Positions 26,980 through 35,900 of a stretch of DNA of 57,524 bases are shown here, in pieces (position 1 is the stretch's first letter; each line of letters begins with the position of its first letter). A program made the position numbers and the translations under genes. The notes beneath the pieces were generated by a model. The model was given only the letters and a program-made list of their open reading frames with translations. It was not told the DNA's origin and searched no databases. Source of the stretch: Candidatus Gastranaerophilales bacterium (GTDB lineage Bacteria; Cyanobacteriota; Vampirovibrionia; Gastranaerophilales; Gastranaerophilaceae); NCBI GenBank assembly GCA_944324285.1, contig CALUVR010000014.1, forward strand, positions 1-57,524. The letters run 5' to 3'.

Positions 26980-29097
26980 ATGAAAGTATTTTTGAGAATT
27001 TTATTTATATTTGTATTTATTTTTGCGGGAATTTTTGTATTTTTTCATCCGGCAAAGACGGAAACGAATATTCTCCGCGCGGTGTTTTCCGATAATTCAG
27101 CGGACGAAACGCTTGTTAAATTAAGCGGGCGGTATTCCGCAAAAATTAATGTTCTTGTGGAAGCCGCAGCACCGGAAGATGCAGAAAATACTGCCGCTGA
27201 ATTTTATAATAATGTTGATAAATCCACCTTTGATATTGAGGATTATGATGTCGTAAAAACTCTTGAAAATTTTAAAACTTATCAGAAAAATCTTCTTTCA
27301 ACTCATACTGCCCTGCTGCTCGAAAAAGGTGATTACGGTAATGTGACGGGAGAGGCTTTTGTAAGACTTTATGACCCTCTTGGGTTTATGCTTTTGCCGC
27401 TGAATGAAGATCCTTTTCTTCTTTTCCGCGATTATGTGAAATCTTTTGGCGAGGGCAAAGGCAGTGAATTTTCATACAATGATAAATTCTATAAAATAAT
27501 TTCTCTTGAAGTAAAAAATGATACCGCGCTTTCGCCTGACATCCTAAACGGAAAAATAAAAAAACTCGTTGAATTGCAGGAAAATTTGTCAAAAGATGAT
27601 ACGAAAATTTTCCTCACCGGAACGCCTATTCATTCCTACTATGCGAGTTCGCGTTCGATGACGGAGATTAATATTATTTGTATTCTTTCATCCCTTTTTA
27701 TAATCGCGATTGCGTATTTTTATTTCAGAAACCTGAAACTCTTACTGCCAATTGCCGTGAGCCTCAGCGCGGGCATGCTGTCAGGATTTCTCGCAGCTTC
27801 AATTGTGTTTAAATCAATCCATGTTCTGACGTTTGTTTTCTCAACTACTCTAATCGGAATTTGTATTGATTATTCGCTCCATTATTTTATTGAAAAAGAT
27901 TTGTCTAAAATCTTTAAAAGCCTTACGGTTAGTATGTTGACAACCGTTAGTGCGTTTGCAGTTTTGTTGTGTTCGGGAGTTGAACTTTTGCGTCAGATTT
28001 CCGTTTTTACCATGATGGGGCTTTTGTGCGTTTATTCAATTGTTGTGCTGTTTTATCCGCTTTTAAAATTTGATTATACCCCGCGGAAAATTAATTTTGT
28101 TATGGATGAAAATTTCAAAAAAATTCTTGCGGCAGTCGTAATTTTAATCTCAATTGCGGGCATGTTTTTTGTGAAATTCAACGATGATATCAGGAATATG
28201 TATGTGCCTTCCAAAAAACTTCTTGCTGCAGAAAAACTCTTTGCCTCTGTCACCGGCGGGAACGAAAAAACTTCTTTCGCAGTTGTGGAAGGTAAAAATA
28301 TTGAAGAAATTCTCCAAAAAGAAGAACAGATTGCAAGGAATTTGCAGGAGGTGAATTATCAGGCGTTGAGTAAATTTATTCCGTCTGAAAAACAGCAGAA
28401 AAAGAATTTTGAACTCCGAAAAAATTTGTATAAAAATTCCCTCGAAAGTTATGCGGTATTTTTATCCCCTGAGGAAAAGAAAAAACTTTTGAATGAAAAT
28501 CCTCCGTATGACTTTTTAAAATTTGATAAGAATTCACCGTTTGCGGATTTTTTAATTGGCGATAATACCTCGGTTATGGTTCTGTATGATTTCAACAGTC
28601 CTGAAATTATTAATCGGAACGGCGGACAATATGTGGATGTAAGAAAGGATATATCAGACAAAATCGGCGGCTGCCGCAGAATGTGCACACGTATGCTGAT
28701 TCCGGTATTCGTAATTGTATGGATTCTTTTATCAGTTATTTATAAACCGAAAACGGCTGTAAAAATTTTGACACCTTCCATTCTTGCATGCGGGTTTTCA
28801 ATAGGACTTTTGGGGCTTACCGGACAGGAGATTAATCTTTTCCATATCCTTGCATTATTTTTAATTATCGGGTTCGGGCTGGATTATTCCGTATTCAGAG
28901 CCGGTTGTAAAAAAGATTCATCGGACTCGGTTCTCTTATCCTGTGCAACAACCGTATTCTCTTTCCTTCTCCTTGCCTTCACAAGCTTTAAACTAATAAG
29001 TTCTCTCGGATTTATCCTCTCTGTCGGATTAACTGTTTCATACCTTACAAGCATGCTTTTTAATTACGACAAAAATGTAAAGGAGCCGCAAAGATGA
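26980..29097 (+). CDS. RND/MMPL-family lipid exporter (ApeM-like)
   Basis: 705 residues with about 12 membrane helices in two halves. N-terminal helix followed by a large periplasmic loop (about 30-220), six helices, another loop (about 400-560) and six more. The proton-relay Asp residues sit in IGICIDYS and IGFGLDYS. The family is COG4258 "predicted exporter", typical of polyene clusters. It likely exports the lipidated product. Confidence 0.85.
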   Translation: MKVFLRILFIFVFIFAGIFVFFHPAKTETNILRAVFSDNSADETLVKLSGRYSAKINVLVEAAAPEDAENTAAEFYNNVDKSTFDIEDYDVVKTLENFKTYQKNLLSTHTALLLEKGDYGNVTGEAFVRLYDPLGFMLLPLNEDPFLLFRDYVKSFGEGKGSEFSYNDKFYKIISLEVKNDTALSPDILNGKIKKLVELQENLSKDDTKIFLTGTPIHSYYASSRSMTEINIICILSSLFIIAIAYFYFRNLKLLLPIAVSLSAGMLSGFLAASIVFKSIHVLTFVFSTTLIGICIDYSLHYFIEKDLSKIFKSLTVSMLTTVSAFAVLLCSGVELLRQISVFTMMGLLCVYSIVVLFYPLLKFDYTPRKINFVMDENFKKILAAVVILISIAGMFFVKFNDDIRNMYVPSKKLLAAEKLFASVTGGNEKTSFAVVEGKNIEEILQKEEQIARNLQEVNYQALSKFIPSEKQQKKNFELRKNLYKNSLESYAVFLSPEEKKKLLNENPPYDFLKFDKNSPFADFLIGDNTSVMVLYDFNSPEIINRNGGQYVDVRKDISDKIGGCRRMCTRMLIPVFVIVWILLSVIYKPKTAVKILTPSILACGFSIGLLGLTGQEINLFHILALFLIIGFGLDYSVFRAGCKKDSSDSVLLSCATTVFSFLLLAFTSFKLISSLGFILSVGLTVSYLTSMLFNYDKNVKEPQR

Positions 29098-29969
29098 AAT
29101 GGTATCAGGCAAAAGAACAGGCGGCAGGGGAAAAAAGACTTCTTATAACCTGGAAAATTTATAAAATTTTCGGCAAAAAAGCCGTGAAAATTATTGCGTT
29201 TTTTGTGACTCTTTTTGCTTTTTTGCCTGCGGTCGATGCAAGAAGAGCGTCAAAACGTTTCCTTGAAATTATCGGAATAAAACCATCTTTGAAAAATCAA
29301 TTTAAGCATTTTCTTGAATACTCATATTCGCTTGTAGATAATATGGAAGTTTTTTCAGGGAATTTTGACTATAACAAAATAGTTTTTGAAAGCGAGGAAG
29401 ATGAAAAATACTGGGATGAAATTATCGCACACGGAGGTTTTTTAATTTTTTCGCACCTCGGGAATATCAATATTTTGCGCTCATTTCTCGCTAAGTATTC
29501 CGTACCTGCGAATGCATTTATGGCAGAGGAACAGTGCAGGGTTTTCAACGGATTTATAAAAAAAATAGCTGTTGAAGTTCCTGTTACATCCTATCCGGTC
29601 GAAAAAATCAATATAGATACCTCAATCGAAATAAAAGATAAACTTTCTCGCGGGGAGATTGTTTTTATGGCTGGCGACAGAACCTCAAAAAACAGTACAA
29701 ATATTGAAGTCACATTATTTAACTATAAGGTGATGTTTCCACTCGGGACATTTACCTTTGCATATCTAATGGAAAGCCCTGTGTATTTTGTCTGCGTTTT
29801 GAAAGATGGAGAAAGCTGCAGATTTTATTTGAAAAAATTCTTCTCCTTAAGTTTGAAAAAGTCGGAAAAAATTAAACAAATGCAGAATGATTATATTCAA
29901 TTTGTCGAAAATCTGACGCGGAAAGCTCCTTTTCAGTTTTTTAATTTTTATGATATGTTTGATAAATAA
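29094..29969 (+). CDS. LpxL/HtrB-like acyltransferase
   Basis: 291 residues. Resembles the lipid A late acyltransferases and COG4261 acyltransferases of polyene clusters. The His motif is in FSHLGNINIL, and GDRTSKNS is near residue 198. Transfers an acyl group onto the product or its anchor (inferred). ATGA overlap with the exporter. Last gene of the tightly packed operon. Confidence 0.78.
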   Translation: MKWYQAKEQAAGEKRLLITWKIYKIFGKKAVKIIAFFVTLFAFLPAVDARRASKRFLEIIGIKPSLKNQFKHFLEYSYSLVDNMEVFSGNFDYNKIVFESEEDEKYWDEIIAHGGFLIFSHLGNINILRSFLAKYSVPANAFMAEEQCRVFNGFIKKIAVEVPVTSYPVEKINIDTSIEIKDKLSRGEIVFMAGDRTSKNSTNIEVTLFNYKVMFPLGTFTFAYLMESPVYFVCVLKDGESCRFYLKKFFSLSLKKSEKIKQMQNDYIQFVENLTRKAPFQFFNFYDMFDK

Positions 29970-30016
29970 TGTAATAAGTTGATTTTTTTCAGAAAAAGGT
30001 GTGCTACTTTAATATT

Positions 30017-31195
30017 ATGGATTACTATCACTTTTGTAAAAAAATAAAATATTCTATTAAATCGGTAAAATTTGAAATAAAGTATTTTTTTCAAAACTTT
30101 CCGTTTAAGAAAAAAATACAGAATTATCTGATAAAAAAACGTCGTGCCCGTTATAAAAAAGAGTTAAATTTCATAAAAACTCGGGATTTTATAAATAAAT
30201 TCGGGCTGATTGAGGTTGATAAAAATCCGTTTGAATACGGAATTGATTTATATAATGTCACAGACGGCTATATCGGATGTTATGGTGAATATGCTTTTGT
30301 GCACCAATACGGCGACGGCAAAATGTATACGCTTCAAGAATCTTCAGGAATTAACAGAAGAATTGATGAAGATGAAATCCGATACGAAAAACCTCTTAAT
30401 CTGAAAAAAAATGTAATAGAAGAAGATGAAATTTGTATGCTGTGCTTTTTCAATGCATATAATTATTGGCATTTTACGTTCGATGTATTGCCAAAGCTTC
30501 TTATTATGGAAAAACTCGGCTACAAAGGAAAATATCTCGTGAATCCTACAGGCTGTTCAAGACCGTTTTTTGAAATGATAGGATTTCCTGAGGAGCGACT
30601 TGTTTACTGCAAACACAGCGACGTCATAAAAGCAAAAAAACTCTATATGTTCCACGAATGCTACGGCATAGAACTCGGCGGCAAATGGCTTCAAGATACG
30701 CGTGAGTATGTGATGAAACTCATAGAAGATAAAAATGGTTCCTTGTATGATGAAAAATTTCCGAAACATTTGTATGTGTCAAGAATTGGTTCAAGACGCA
30801 TAATTAATGAGAAACAGCTTGTGGATTATCTTAAGCCGAAAGGTTTTGCCGTGATGATTCCTGAACAGCATTCATTATTTGAACAGATAAAATTTTTTGC
30901 AAATGCTGATGTTGTTGTGACCCCTCACGGTGCGAATGCTACCAATATTCTTTATTCAAAAGAAGGCACTACCCTTGTGGAATGTTTCGGTCATTACTGG
31001 GTTAACCCGTGCATGGTGACGACGGTGGATATTCTCGGAATTGATTACCACATGATTTGTGAAAGATTTATGCATAATATCCCGAATAGCGGAAGATTTT
31101 CAAATTATATTATAGATATCGTGATATTCCGTTGTATTATGGAAAAGATTTTCGAATACTGGAATTTAAAAAAAGCACAGAAAGTTCTGCAATAA
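30017..31195 (+). CDS. GT61-family glycosyltransferase
   Basis: About 392 residues. DUF563/GT61 features: NYWHFTFDVLPKL, LYVSRIGSRRIINEK and VVTPHGANATNILY. The start is uncertain. A GTG at 29999 would overlap the only Shine-Dalgarno-like sequence (AGAAAAAGG), so the ATG at 30017 is used. It follows the polyene operon by about 47 bp on the same strand and might glycosylate its product, or act on surface polysaccharide instead. rnpB follows. Confidence 0.8.
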   Translation: MDYYHFCKKIKYSIKSVKFEIKYFFQNFPFKKKIQNYLIKKRRARYKKELNFIKTRDFINKFGLIEVDKNPFEYGIDLYNVTDGYIGCYGEYAFVHQYGDGKMYTLQESSGINRRIDEDEIRYEKPLNLKKNVIEEDEICMLCFFNAYNYWHFTFDVLPKLLIMEKLGYKGKYLVNPTGCSRPFFEMIGFPEERLVYCKHSDVIKAKKLYMFHECYGIELGGKWLQDTREYVMKLIEDKNGSLYDEKFPKHLYVSRIGSRRIINEKQLVDYLKPKGFAVMIPEQHSLFEQIKFFANADVVVTPHGANATNILYSKEGTTLVECFGHYWVNPCMVTTVDILGIDYHMICERFMHNIPNSGRFSNYIIDIVIFRCIMEKIFEYWNLKKAQKVLQ

Positions 31196-31215
31196 GCAAT
31201 CCTTGAAACAAGTTC

Positions 31216-31243
31216 TTTACTCAAAATATTTTCATGCTAATAT
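31216..31243 (+). promoter_or_regulatory. Putative rnpB promoter
   Basis: TTTACT at 31216-31221, a 16-bp spacer and TAATAT at 31238-31243. The predicted start at about 31250 matches the 5' end of the P1 helix. Confidence 0.6.
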
Positions 31244-31249
31244 TCAGAT

Positions 31250-31757
31250 AAATAAAGCAGCCGGATAATCGCGCCCTTTAGGGTGAGGAAAGTCCGTGCA
31301 TCCAAGGACAGATCGCCGGGGAAAGCCCGGACGGCGTGAGCCGGTGGATAGTGCCACAGAAATGTCGAATTTTGGGTAGTGCGCCGTGTGAGCCTGAGCG
31401 AGCAGAGAATGAAAGCGACAGCATATCCATTTTATGTGAGCGAAGATGGCGAACCCAGCACGTCTGGTCGAGCCGGACGTTACTCCGGCGAGATCCCCAA
31501 AATTCGAAAGACTGAGAATTCAGTTTTAGACTGCCGATGGATTTTATATCACAGGCGAGGGTGCAACGGTGAGTTAAGAGCTTCACCGTCAATATCGAGA
31601 GATATTGGACAGGTAAACCCCGATCGGATGCAAGATTAATTTGAAGGTTATAAAGGTTGTCCGCCCACTTCTAAAAAATCGCTTGAGATTGTGAGTAATC
31701 ACAATACCAGACAGATGATTATCTAAAACAGAACACGGCTTACGGGCTGCTTTATTT
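31250..31757 (+). ncRNA. rnpB: RNase P RNA (bacterial type A), about 508 nt
   Basis: Recognised by GAGGAAAGTCCGTGC, the conserved GTGCCACAGAAA, CTGCCGATGG, the P13/14 region (GAGGGTGCAACGG) and GGTAAACCCC. AATAAAGCAGCC at the 5' end pairs with GGCTGCTTTATT at the 3' end as helix P1. It matures tRNA 5' ends. At about 508 nt it is much longer than the 377-nt E. coli RNA. The excess is a segment between the CACAGAAA and CTGCCGATGG blocks, described separately. The exact ends are estimated. Confidence 0.92.
31363..31525 (+). repeat. Apparent ~160-nt insertion inside rnpB
   Basis: The stem TCGAATTTTGGG (31365-31376) pairs perfectly with CCCCAAAATTCGA (31495-31507) around about 118 nt of palindromic GC-rich sequence (including CTGGTCGAGCCGGACG). 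A small hairpin, ACTGAGAATTCAGT, follows. In most bacteria the blocks on either side are a few nt apart. Removing this segment leaves an RNA of usual size. Confidence 0.6.
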
Positions 31758-31763
31758 TATAAA

Positions 31764-31798
31764 AAAAGAGGCTTGATTTATCATCAAACCTCTTTTTT
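31764..31798. terminator. Bidirectional terminator after rnpB
   Basis: AAAGAGGCTTGAT / ATCAAACCTCTTT stem with T-runs on both strands. It can end rnpB on the plus strand and the convergent prolyl-isomerase gene on the minus strand. Confidence 0.9.
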
Positions 31799-31811
31799 TA
31801 TTTGTTTTGGT

Positions 31812-32957
31812 TTATTTTTTGTCTTGTTTTTCGGATTCTTGTATAGCTTTGGCTTTTTCAGAGCCTTCTTTTATCTCGTTTTGAAGCGATTTTTGAATTT
31901 CTGCCGGGTCATATTCTTTGTTTATGTATTCAATTGTTGCATTTTTCTTCAAAGATTCAACAAGATTATCAATTGCCTCAAGCTGTTTTTGAGTTTCAAG
32001 GAACGCTTTGATATCGTTTTTAACTTTTTCAAACGGCTGCTGACCTGCTTCCATTCTGTCTGTTACCATAATAATATGATATCCGAATTGAGTTTGAACG
32101 AGTCCTGATACAGTGTTTGGTTTCATAGAAAATGCAGCTTTAGAAAATTCAGGAACCATTTCCTGAGCAGCAAAGAAACCTAAATCACCGCCGTTAACAG
32201 CTGTTGTTGTGTCGTCGGAATTCTCTTTCGCAATTTTAGCAAACATGGTTTGGTCTTTTTTAACTTCTGAGAGAAGTTTTTCTGCTTTTGCTTTTTTGTT
32301 TGCTATTTCTGTGTCAACTTTCTTTTTGATTTCTTCTTTTGAAAGTCCTGCATTTGCTTTATCAGATGTAATAATTTCTTCAATTTCCTGAGGGTTTACG
32401 GAGATAAGGATGTGTGAAGCTCTTACTTTATCAGGATATTTGAATTGTTTGATATTTTCATTGTAATATTTTTTTGCGTCGGCATCAGATATTTTACTGT
32501 TGGTAAGTTCTTTTGCCAACTTTTTCATTTTCACTTCTTCTTTCAGGTCTTTTTTGAATTGAGAAGTCGGAACGCCGTTTTGTTTAAGAATCTGGTTAAG
32601 TTGTTCTTTTGAACCTACACGATCAACAATTTCTTTAATGGCATTATCAACATCTTCGTTTGTAACTTCAATGCCGCGTTTTTCTACTTCCTGATTGAGA
32701 AGTTCTCTTACTATAAGTTCATTAACAACTTTGTCTTTAATTAAATAATATAAAAATCCGTTTTTACCGTCTTTAACGTTAATCCCTAATTGCGCCATCA
32801 TACCGCCTTGGGCAGATTTGTTGAAGCTTTCGTCAAACTGTCCCTGGGTAATATTTTGACCGTTTACTTTGATAATTGTTTGAGCTGATTTAATACCGCA
32901 GCCTGTGAATAAAATTGCAGATAATGCAACGGTTGCAAGTAATTTTTTTCCTTTCAT
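31812..32957 (-). CDS. Parvulin-type peptidyl-prolyl isomerase lipoprotein
   Basis: 381 residues from the ATG at 32957 (Shine-Dalgarno GAGAGAG). An in-frame ATG 23 codons upstream would hide the signal sequence. Lipobox LFTGC makes it a lipoprotein. A SurA/PrsA-like chaperone region (about 30-190) is followed by a parvulin domain (ASHILISV ... GGDLGFF ... QTQFGYHIIMV). Folds secreted proteins in the periplasm. It lies 19 bp downstream of mfd on the same strand. Confidence 0.87.
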   Translation of the reverse strand: MKGKKLLATVALSAILFTGCGIKSAQTIIKVNGQNITQGQFDESFNKSAQGGMMAQLGINVKDGKNGFLYYLIKDKVVNELIVRELLNQEVEKRGIEVTNEDVDNAIKEIVDRVGSKEQLNQILKQNGVPTSQFKKDLKEEVKMKKLAKELTNSKISDADAKKYYNENIKQFKYPDKVRASHILISVNPQEIEEIITSDKANAGLSKEEIKKKVDTEIANKKAKAEKLLSEVKKDQTMFAKIAKENSDDTTTAVNGGDLGFFAAQEMVPEFSKAAFSMKPNTVSGLVQTQFGYHIIMVTDRMEAGQQPFEKVKNDIKAFLETQKQLEAIDNLVESLKKNATIEYINKEYDPAEIQKSLQNEIKEGSEKAKAIQESEKQDKK

Positions 32958-32976
32958 AAACTCTCTCTTTCTTTGG

Positions 32977-35900
32977 TTAGTTTTTATATTCGTGACTAAT
33001 TTTATGTATATAATAAAACAAATCAATTAAAATGTTAAATACTTCATCAAAATTCATATATGAATTATTTAACAATAGAATGGAATTGCCTTCCTGACAG
33101 GACGGCGGGGCAATTGTAAACTTTATTTTCTTAAGAATTTCCGACGGAAGTTCCCGCTGAATAATTTTCCATTCAGGCTGGGTGTATGGAGTATAAATTC
33201 TTATGTTGTCGGAAGTTTCGCGGATTGCGGCAATTTTCACATCGCTTGCGGCAAGACGTATTCTGATTAATTTAATGAGGTTTTCGACGCTTTCGGGTGG
33301 TTTGGCAAAGCGGTCTTTCCACTCTTCTGTTATATAATCCAGTTCAACATCATTTTTTACATCCGCGAGTCGTTTATATTCAATCATTTTTTGTTCGGCA
33401 GAACCCACCCAGTCGTCAGGGATGAAGGCGGTAACATTTATATCGACAATAGTCTGGACGTCTTTTTCAACATGTTCCCCTTGAATTTCGTGGACGGTTT
33501 CTTCTAATAACTGGCAGTATGTGTCAAAACCGACGTTAATCATATGACCGTGCTGTTTTGTGCCGAGAATATTTCCGACTCCTCGGATTTCAACGTCCCT
33601 GAGTGCTATCTGATAGCCGCTTCCGAGGGTTGTGAATTCTTTTATGGCTTTTAATCTCTGGACTGCTTCTTTGGTCATTTCTTTCTGCCGTTTGTAGAAG
33701 CAGTAGCAGTATGCCTGTCTTTGCGATCGTCCGACGCGTCCACGTAATTGATAAAGCTGTGCAAGCCCGAAGCGGTCGGCATCGTGGATTATCATTGTAT
33801 TGGCATTCGGAATGTCGATTCCGTTTTCGATAATCGTGGTCGCCAGAAGTACGTCATATTCATGGTTTGCAAAATCAACAATCACCTGCTCAAGTGCTTT
33901 CTCATCCATCTGACCGTGTCCGATTGCAATTCTGGCATTCGGCACAAGCTGCTGAAGCTGCATTTTAAATTCTTCTATTGTTTCAACACGGTTATAGAGG
34001 TAGAAAACCTGCCCTTCTCTATCAAGTTCATGGACTATGGCGTTTTTAACCATATTATCATTCCATACGCCCACGAATGTTTTTATCGGAAGCCTGTTTT
34101 TCGGAGGCGTGTTGATTACGGACATATCTTTTATGCCTGATAAAGACATATAAAGCGTTCGCGGAATAGGCGTTGCAGACATTGTGATTATGTCTATATT
34201 TTCACGCAGCTGCTTTAATTTTTCCTTGTGACGGACGCCGAAACGGTGCTCCTCATCTATCACAAGAAGCCCTAAATCTTTAAAAACAATTCCGTCCTGT
34301 AAAAGTCGGTGGGTACCGATAACAACGTCACAGGCGCCTGTTGCAAGATTTTTAACGGTTTCTTTCTGTTCTTTATTTGTGCGGAAGCGGGAGAGAAGTT
34401 CTACGTGAACCCCGAACGGCTTAAAACGGTCAGACATTGTTTGGTAGTGCTGGAGTGCAAGAATTGTCGTCGGAACAACAACAGCAACCTGTTTCCCCGA
34501 GGTGACAGCCTTAAAGATTGCCCTCATTGCAACTTCTGTTTTGCCGAAACCGACATCCCCGCAGATTAGCCTATCCATAGGATTTTCGCTTTCCATATCC
34601 GCCTTGACATCGACTATTGCTTTCATCTGGTCAGGAGTTTCCGTGTATTCAAAGGCTTCTTCCATCTCAACCTGCCAAGTTGTATCAGGAAGGAACTGAA
34701 TGCCTTTTTGCATTTTACGTCTTGCATAAAGCCGCAATAGGTCATAGGCAACCTGCTCAACTTCTTTTTTGACGCGGGCTTTTGTGTTTTCCCAATCTTT
34801 TCCGCCCATTCTGGAAAGTTTTGGCTTGATGTTTCCGGAGCCTCTATAGCGGCAAAGAAGATTTATCTGTTCTGCCGGAATGTGAAGTTTATCCTTGCTT
34901 GCGTATTCAATTGTAAGATAATCCTTAAGCTGTCCGTCGATTTCCTGCTGGGTAAGTCCTTTATAAATCCCGACACCGTGGATACTGTGGACTACGTATT
35001 CTCCTTCTTTTATATCATTAATGCTTTCGATAAATTCAGGTTTTTCTTTGTAATAGGAACGTTTTGTCGAGGTAACCTCTTTTGAGCGTTTGTTGAAAAG
35101 TTCGCGGTCGGTAAGGATAATGGTTTCAAAGTCCTCTAAAATTCCGCCGTGGCAGGCAATGCTTTCCGTGTAATCAATATCCGCAAAAACTTCCCGTTCC
35201 GAGAGGATTTCTCTCACTCGTTCAGGATAATCAGTTGCTATGATTATTCTATATTTCTTATGGAACCCCTCATCCTCTGCTTGCTCGTTTGAGTCATTGG
35301 AAGTATGCGACATTACCCCCTTTGTAAAGGGCGGCAGGGGGGATTTATAGTCATTACTGACAAATAAAGACTTTTCCCTGATAAACGCCGCAATCTCATC
35401 CAGATTTGCCGCAAAACTCTTTACCGGCTGGGTGTTAAATTCCACAATTTCATCCATTTCGCCGTCAAGAAAATTGTTCAGCCCGATTTTGACAAAACAG
35501 GCAAGCTTCTGGATAAATTCCTGATATGTTAAATGGTTTAAGCCAGCAAGTTCATAATTCAATCCGAGTTTTAAATTCTCCTGATACTGTTTGGTGAAGT
35601 TCTCGTCCATAAATTCAAACTTTGCATAAACTTCCGGAGCCTCATCAAGGATTACGGTGTAATCTTTAAAATAATCCAGAACGCTTACAAGTTCAGGGTT
35701 AAAATAATTCTGGTAAACCTCAATCCCTTCAAAATACCCTTCTTCTTCGACCTGTTCTTTGATTTCTTTTGGGCACCCCCCTCCTGTCCTCCGGACATCC
35801 TCCCCAATGGCGGGAGAAGGTGCTTGTAGGGAGGATGAGGGGGAACATAGGAACTTATATACCGGCAGAATTTCAACTTCTTTTATTTTTTCAACGGATT

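Noticed and set aside
31278..31639. Open frames inside rnpB
   Set aside because: The region carries conserved RNase P RNA blocks, and coding potential is accidental.
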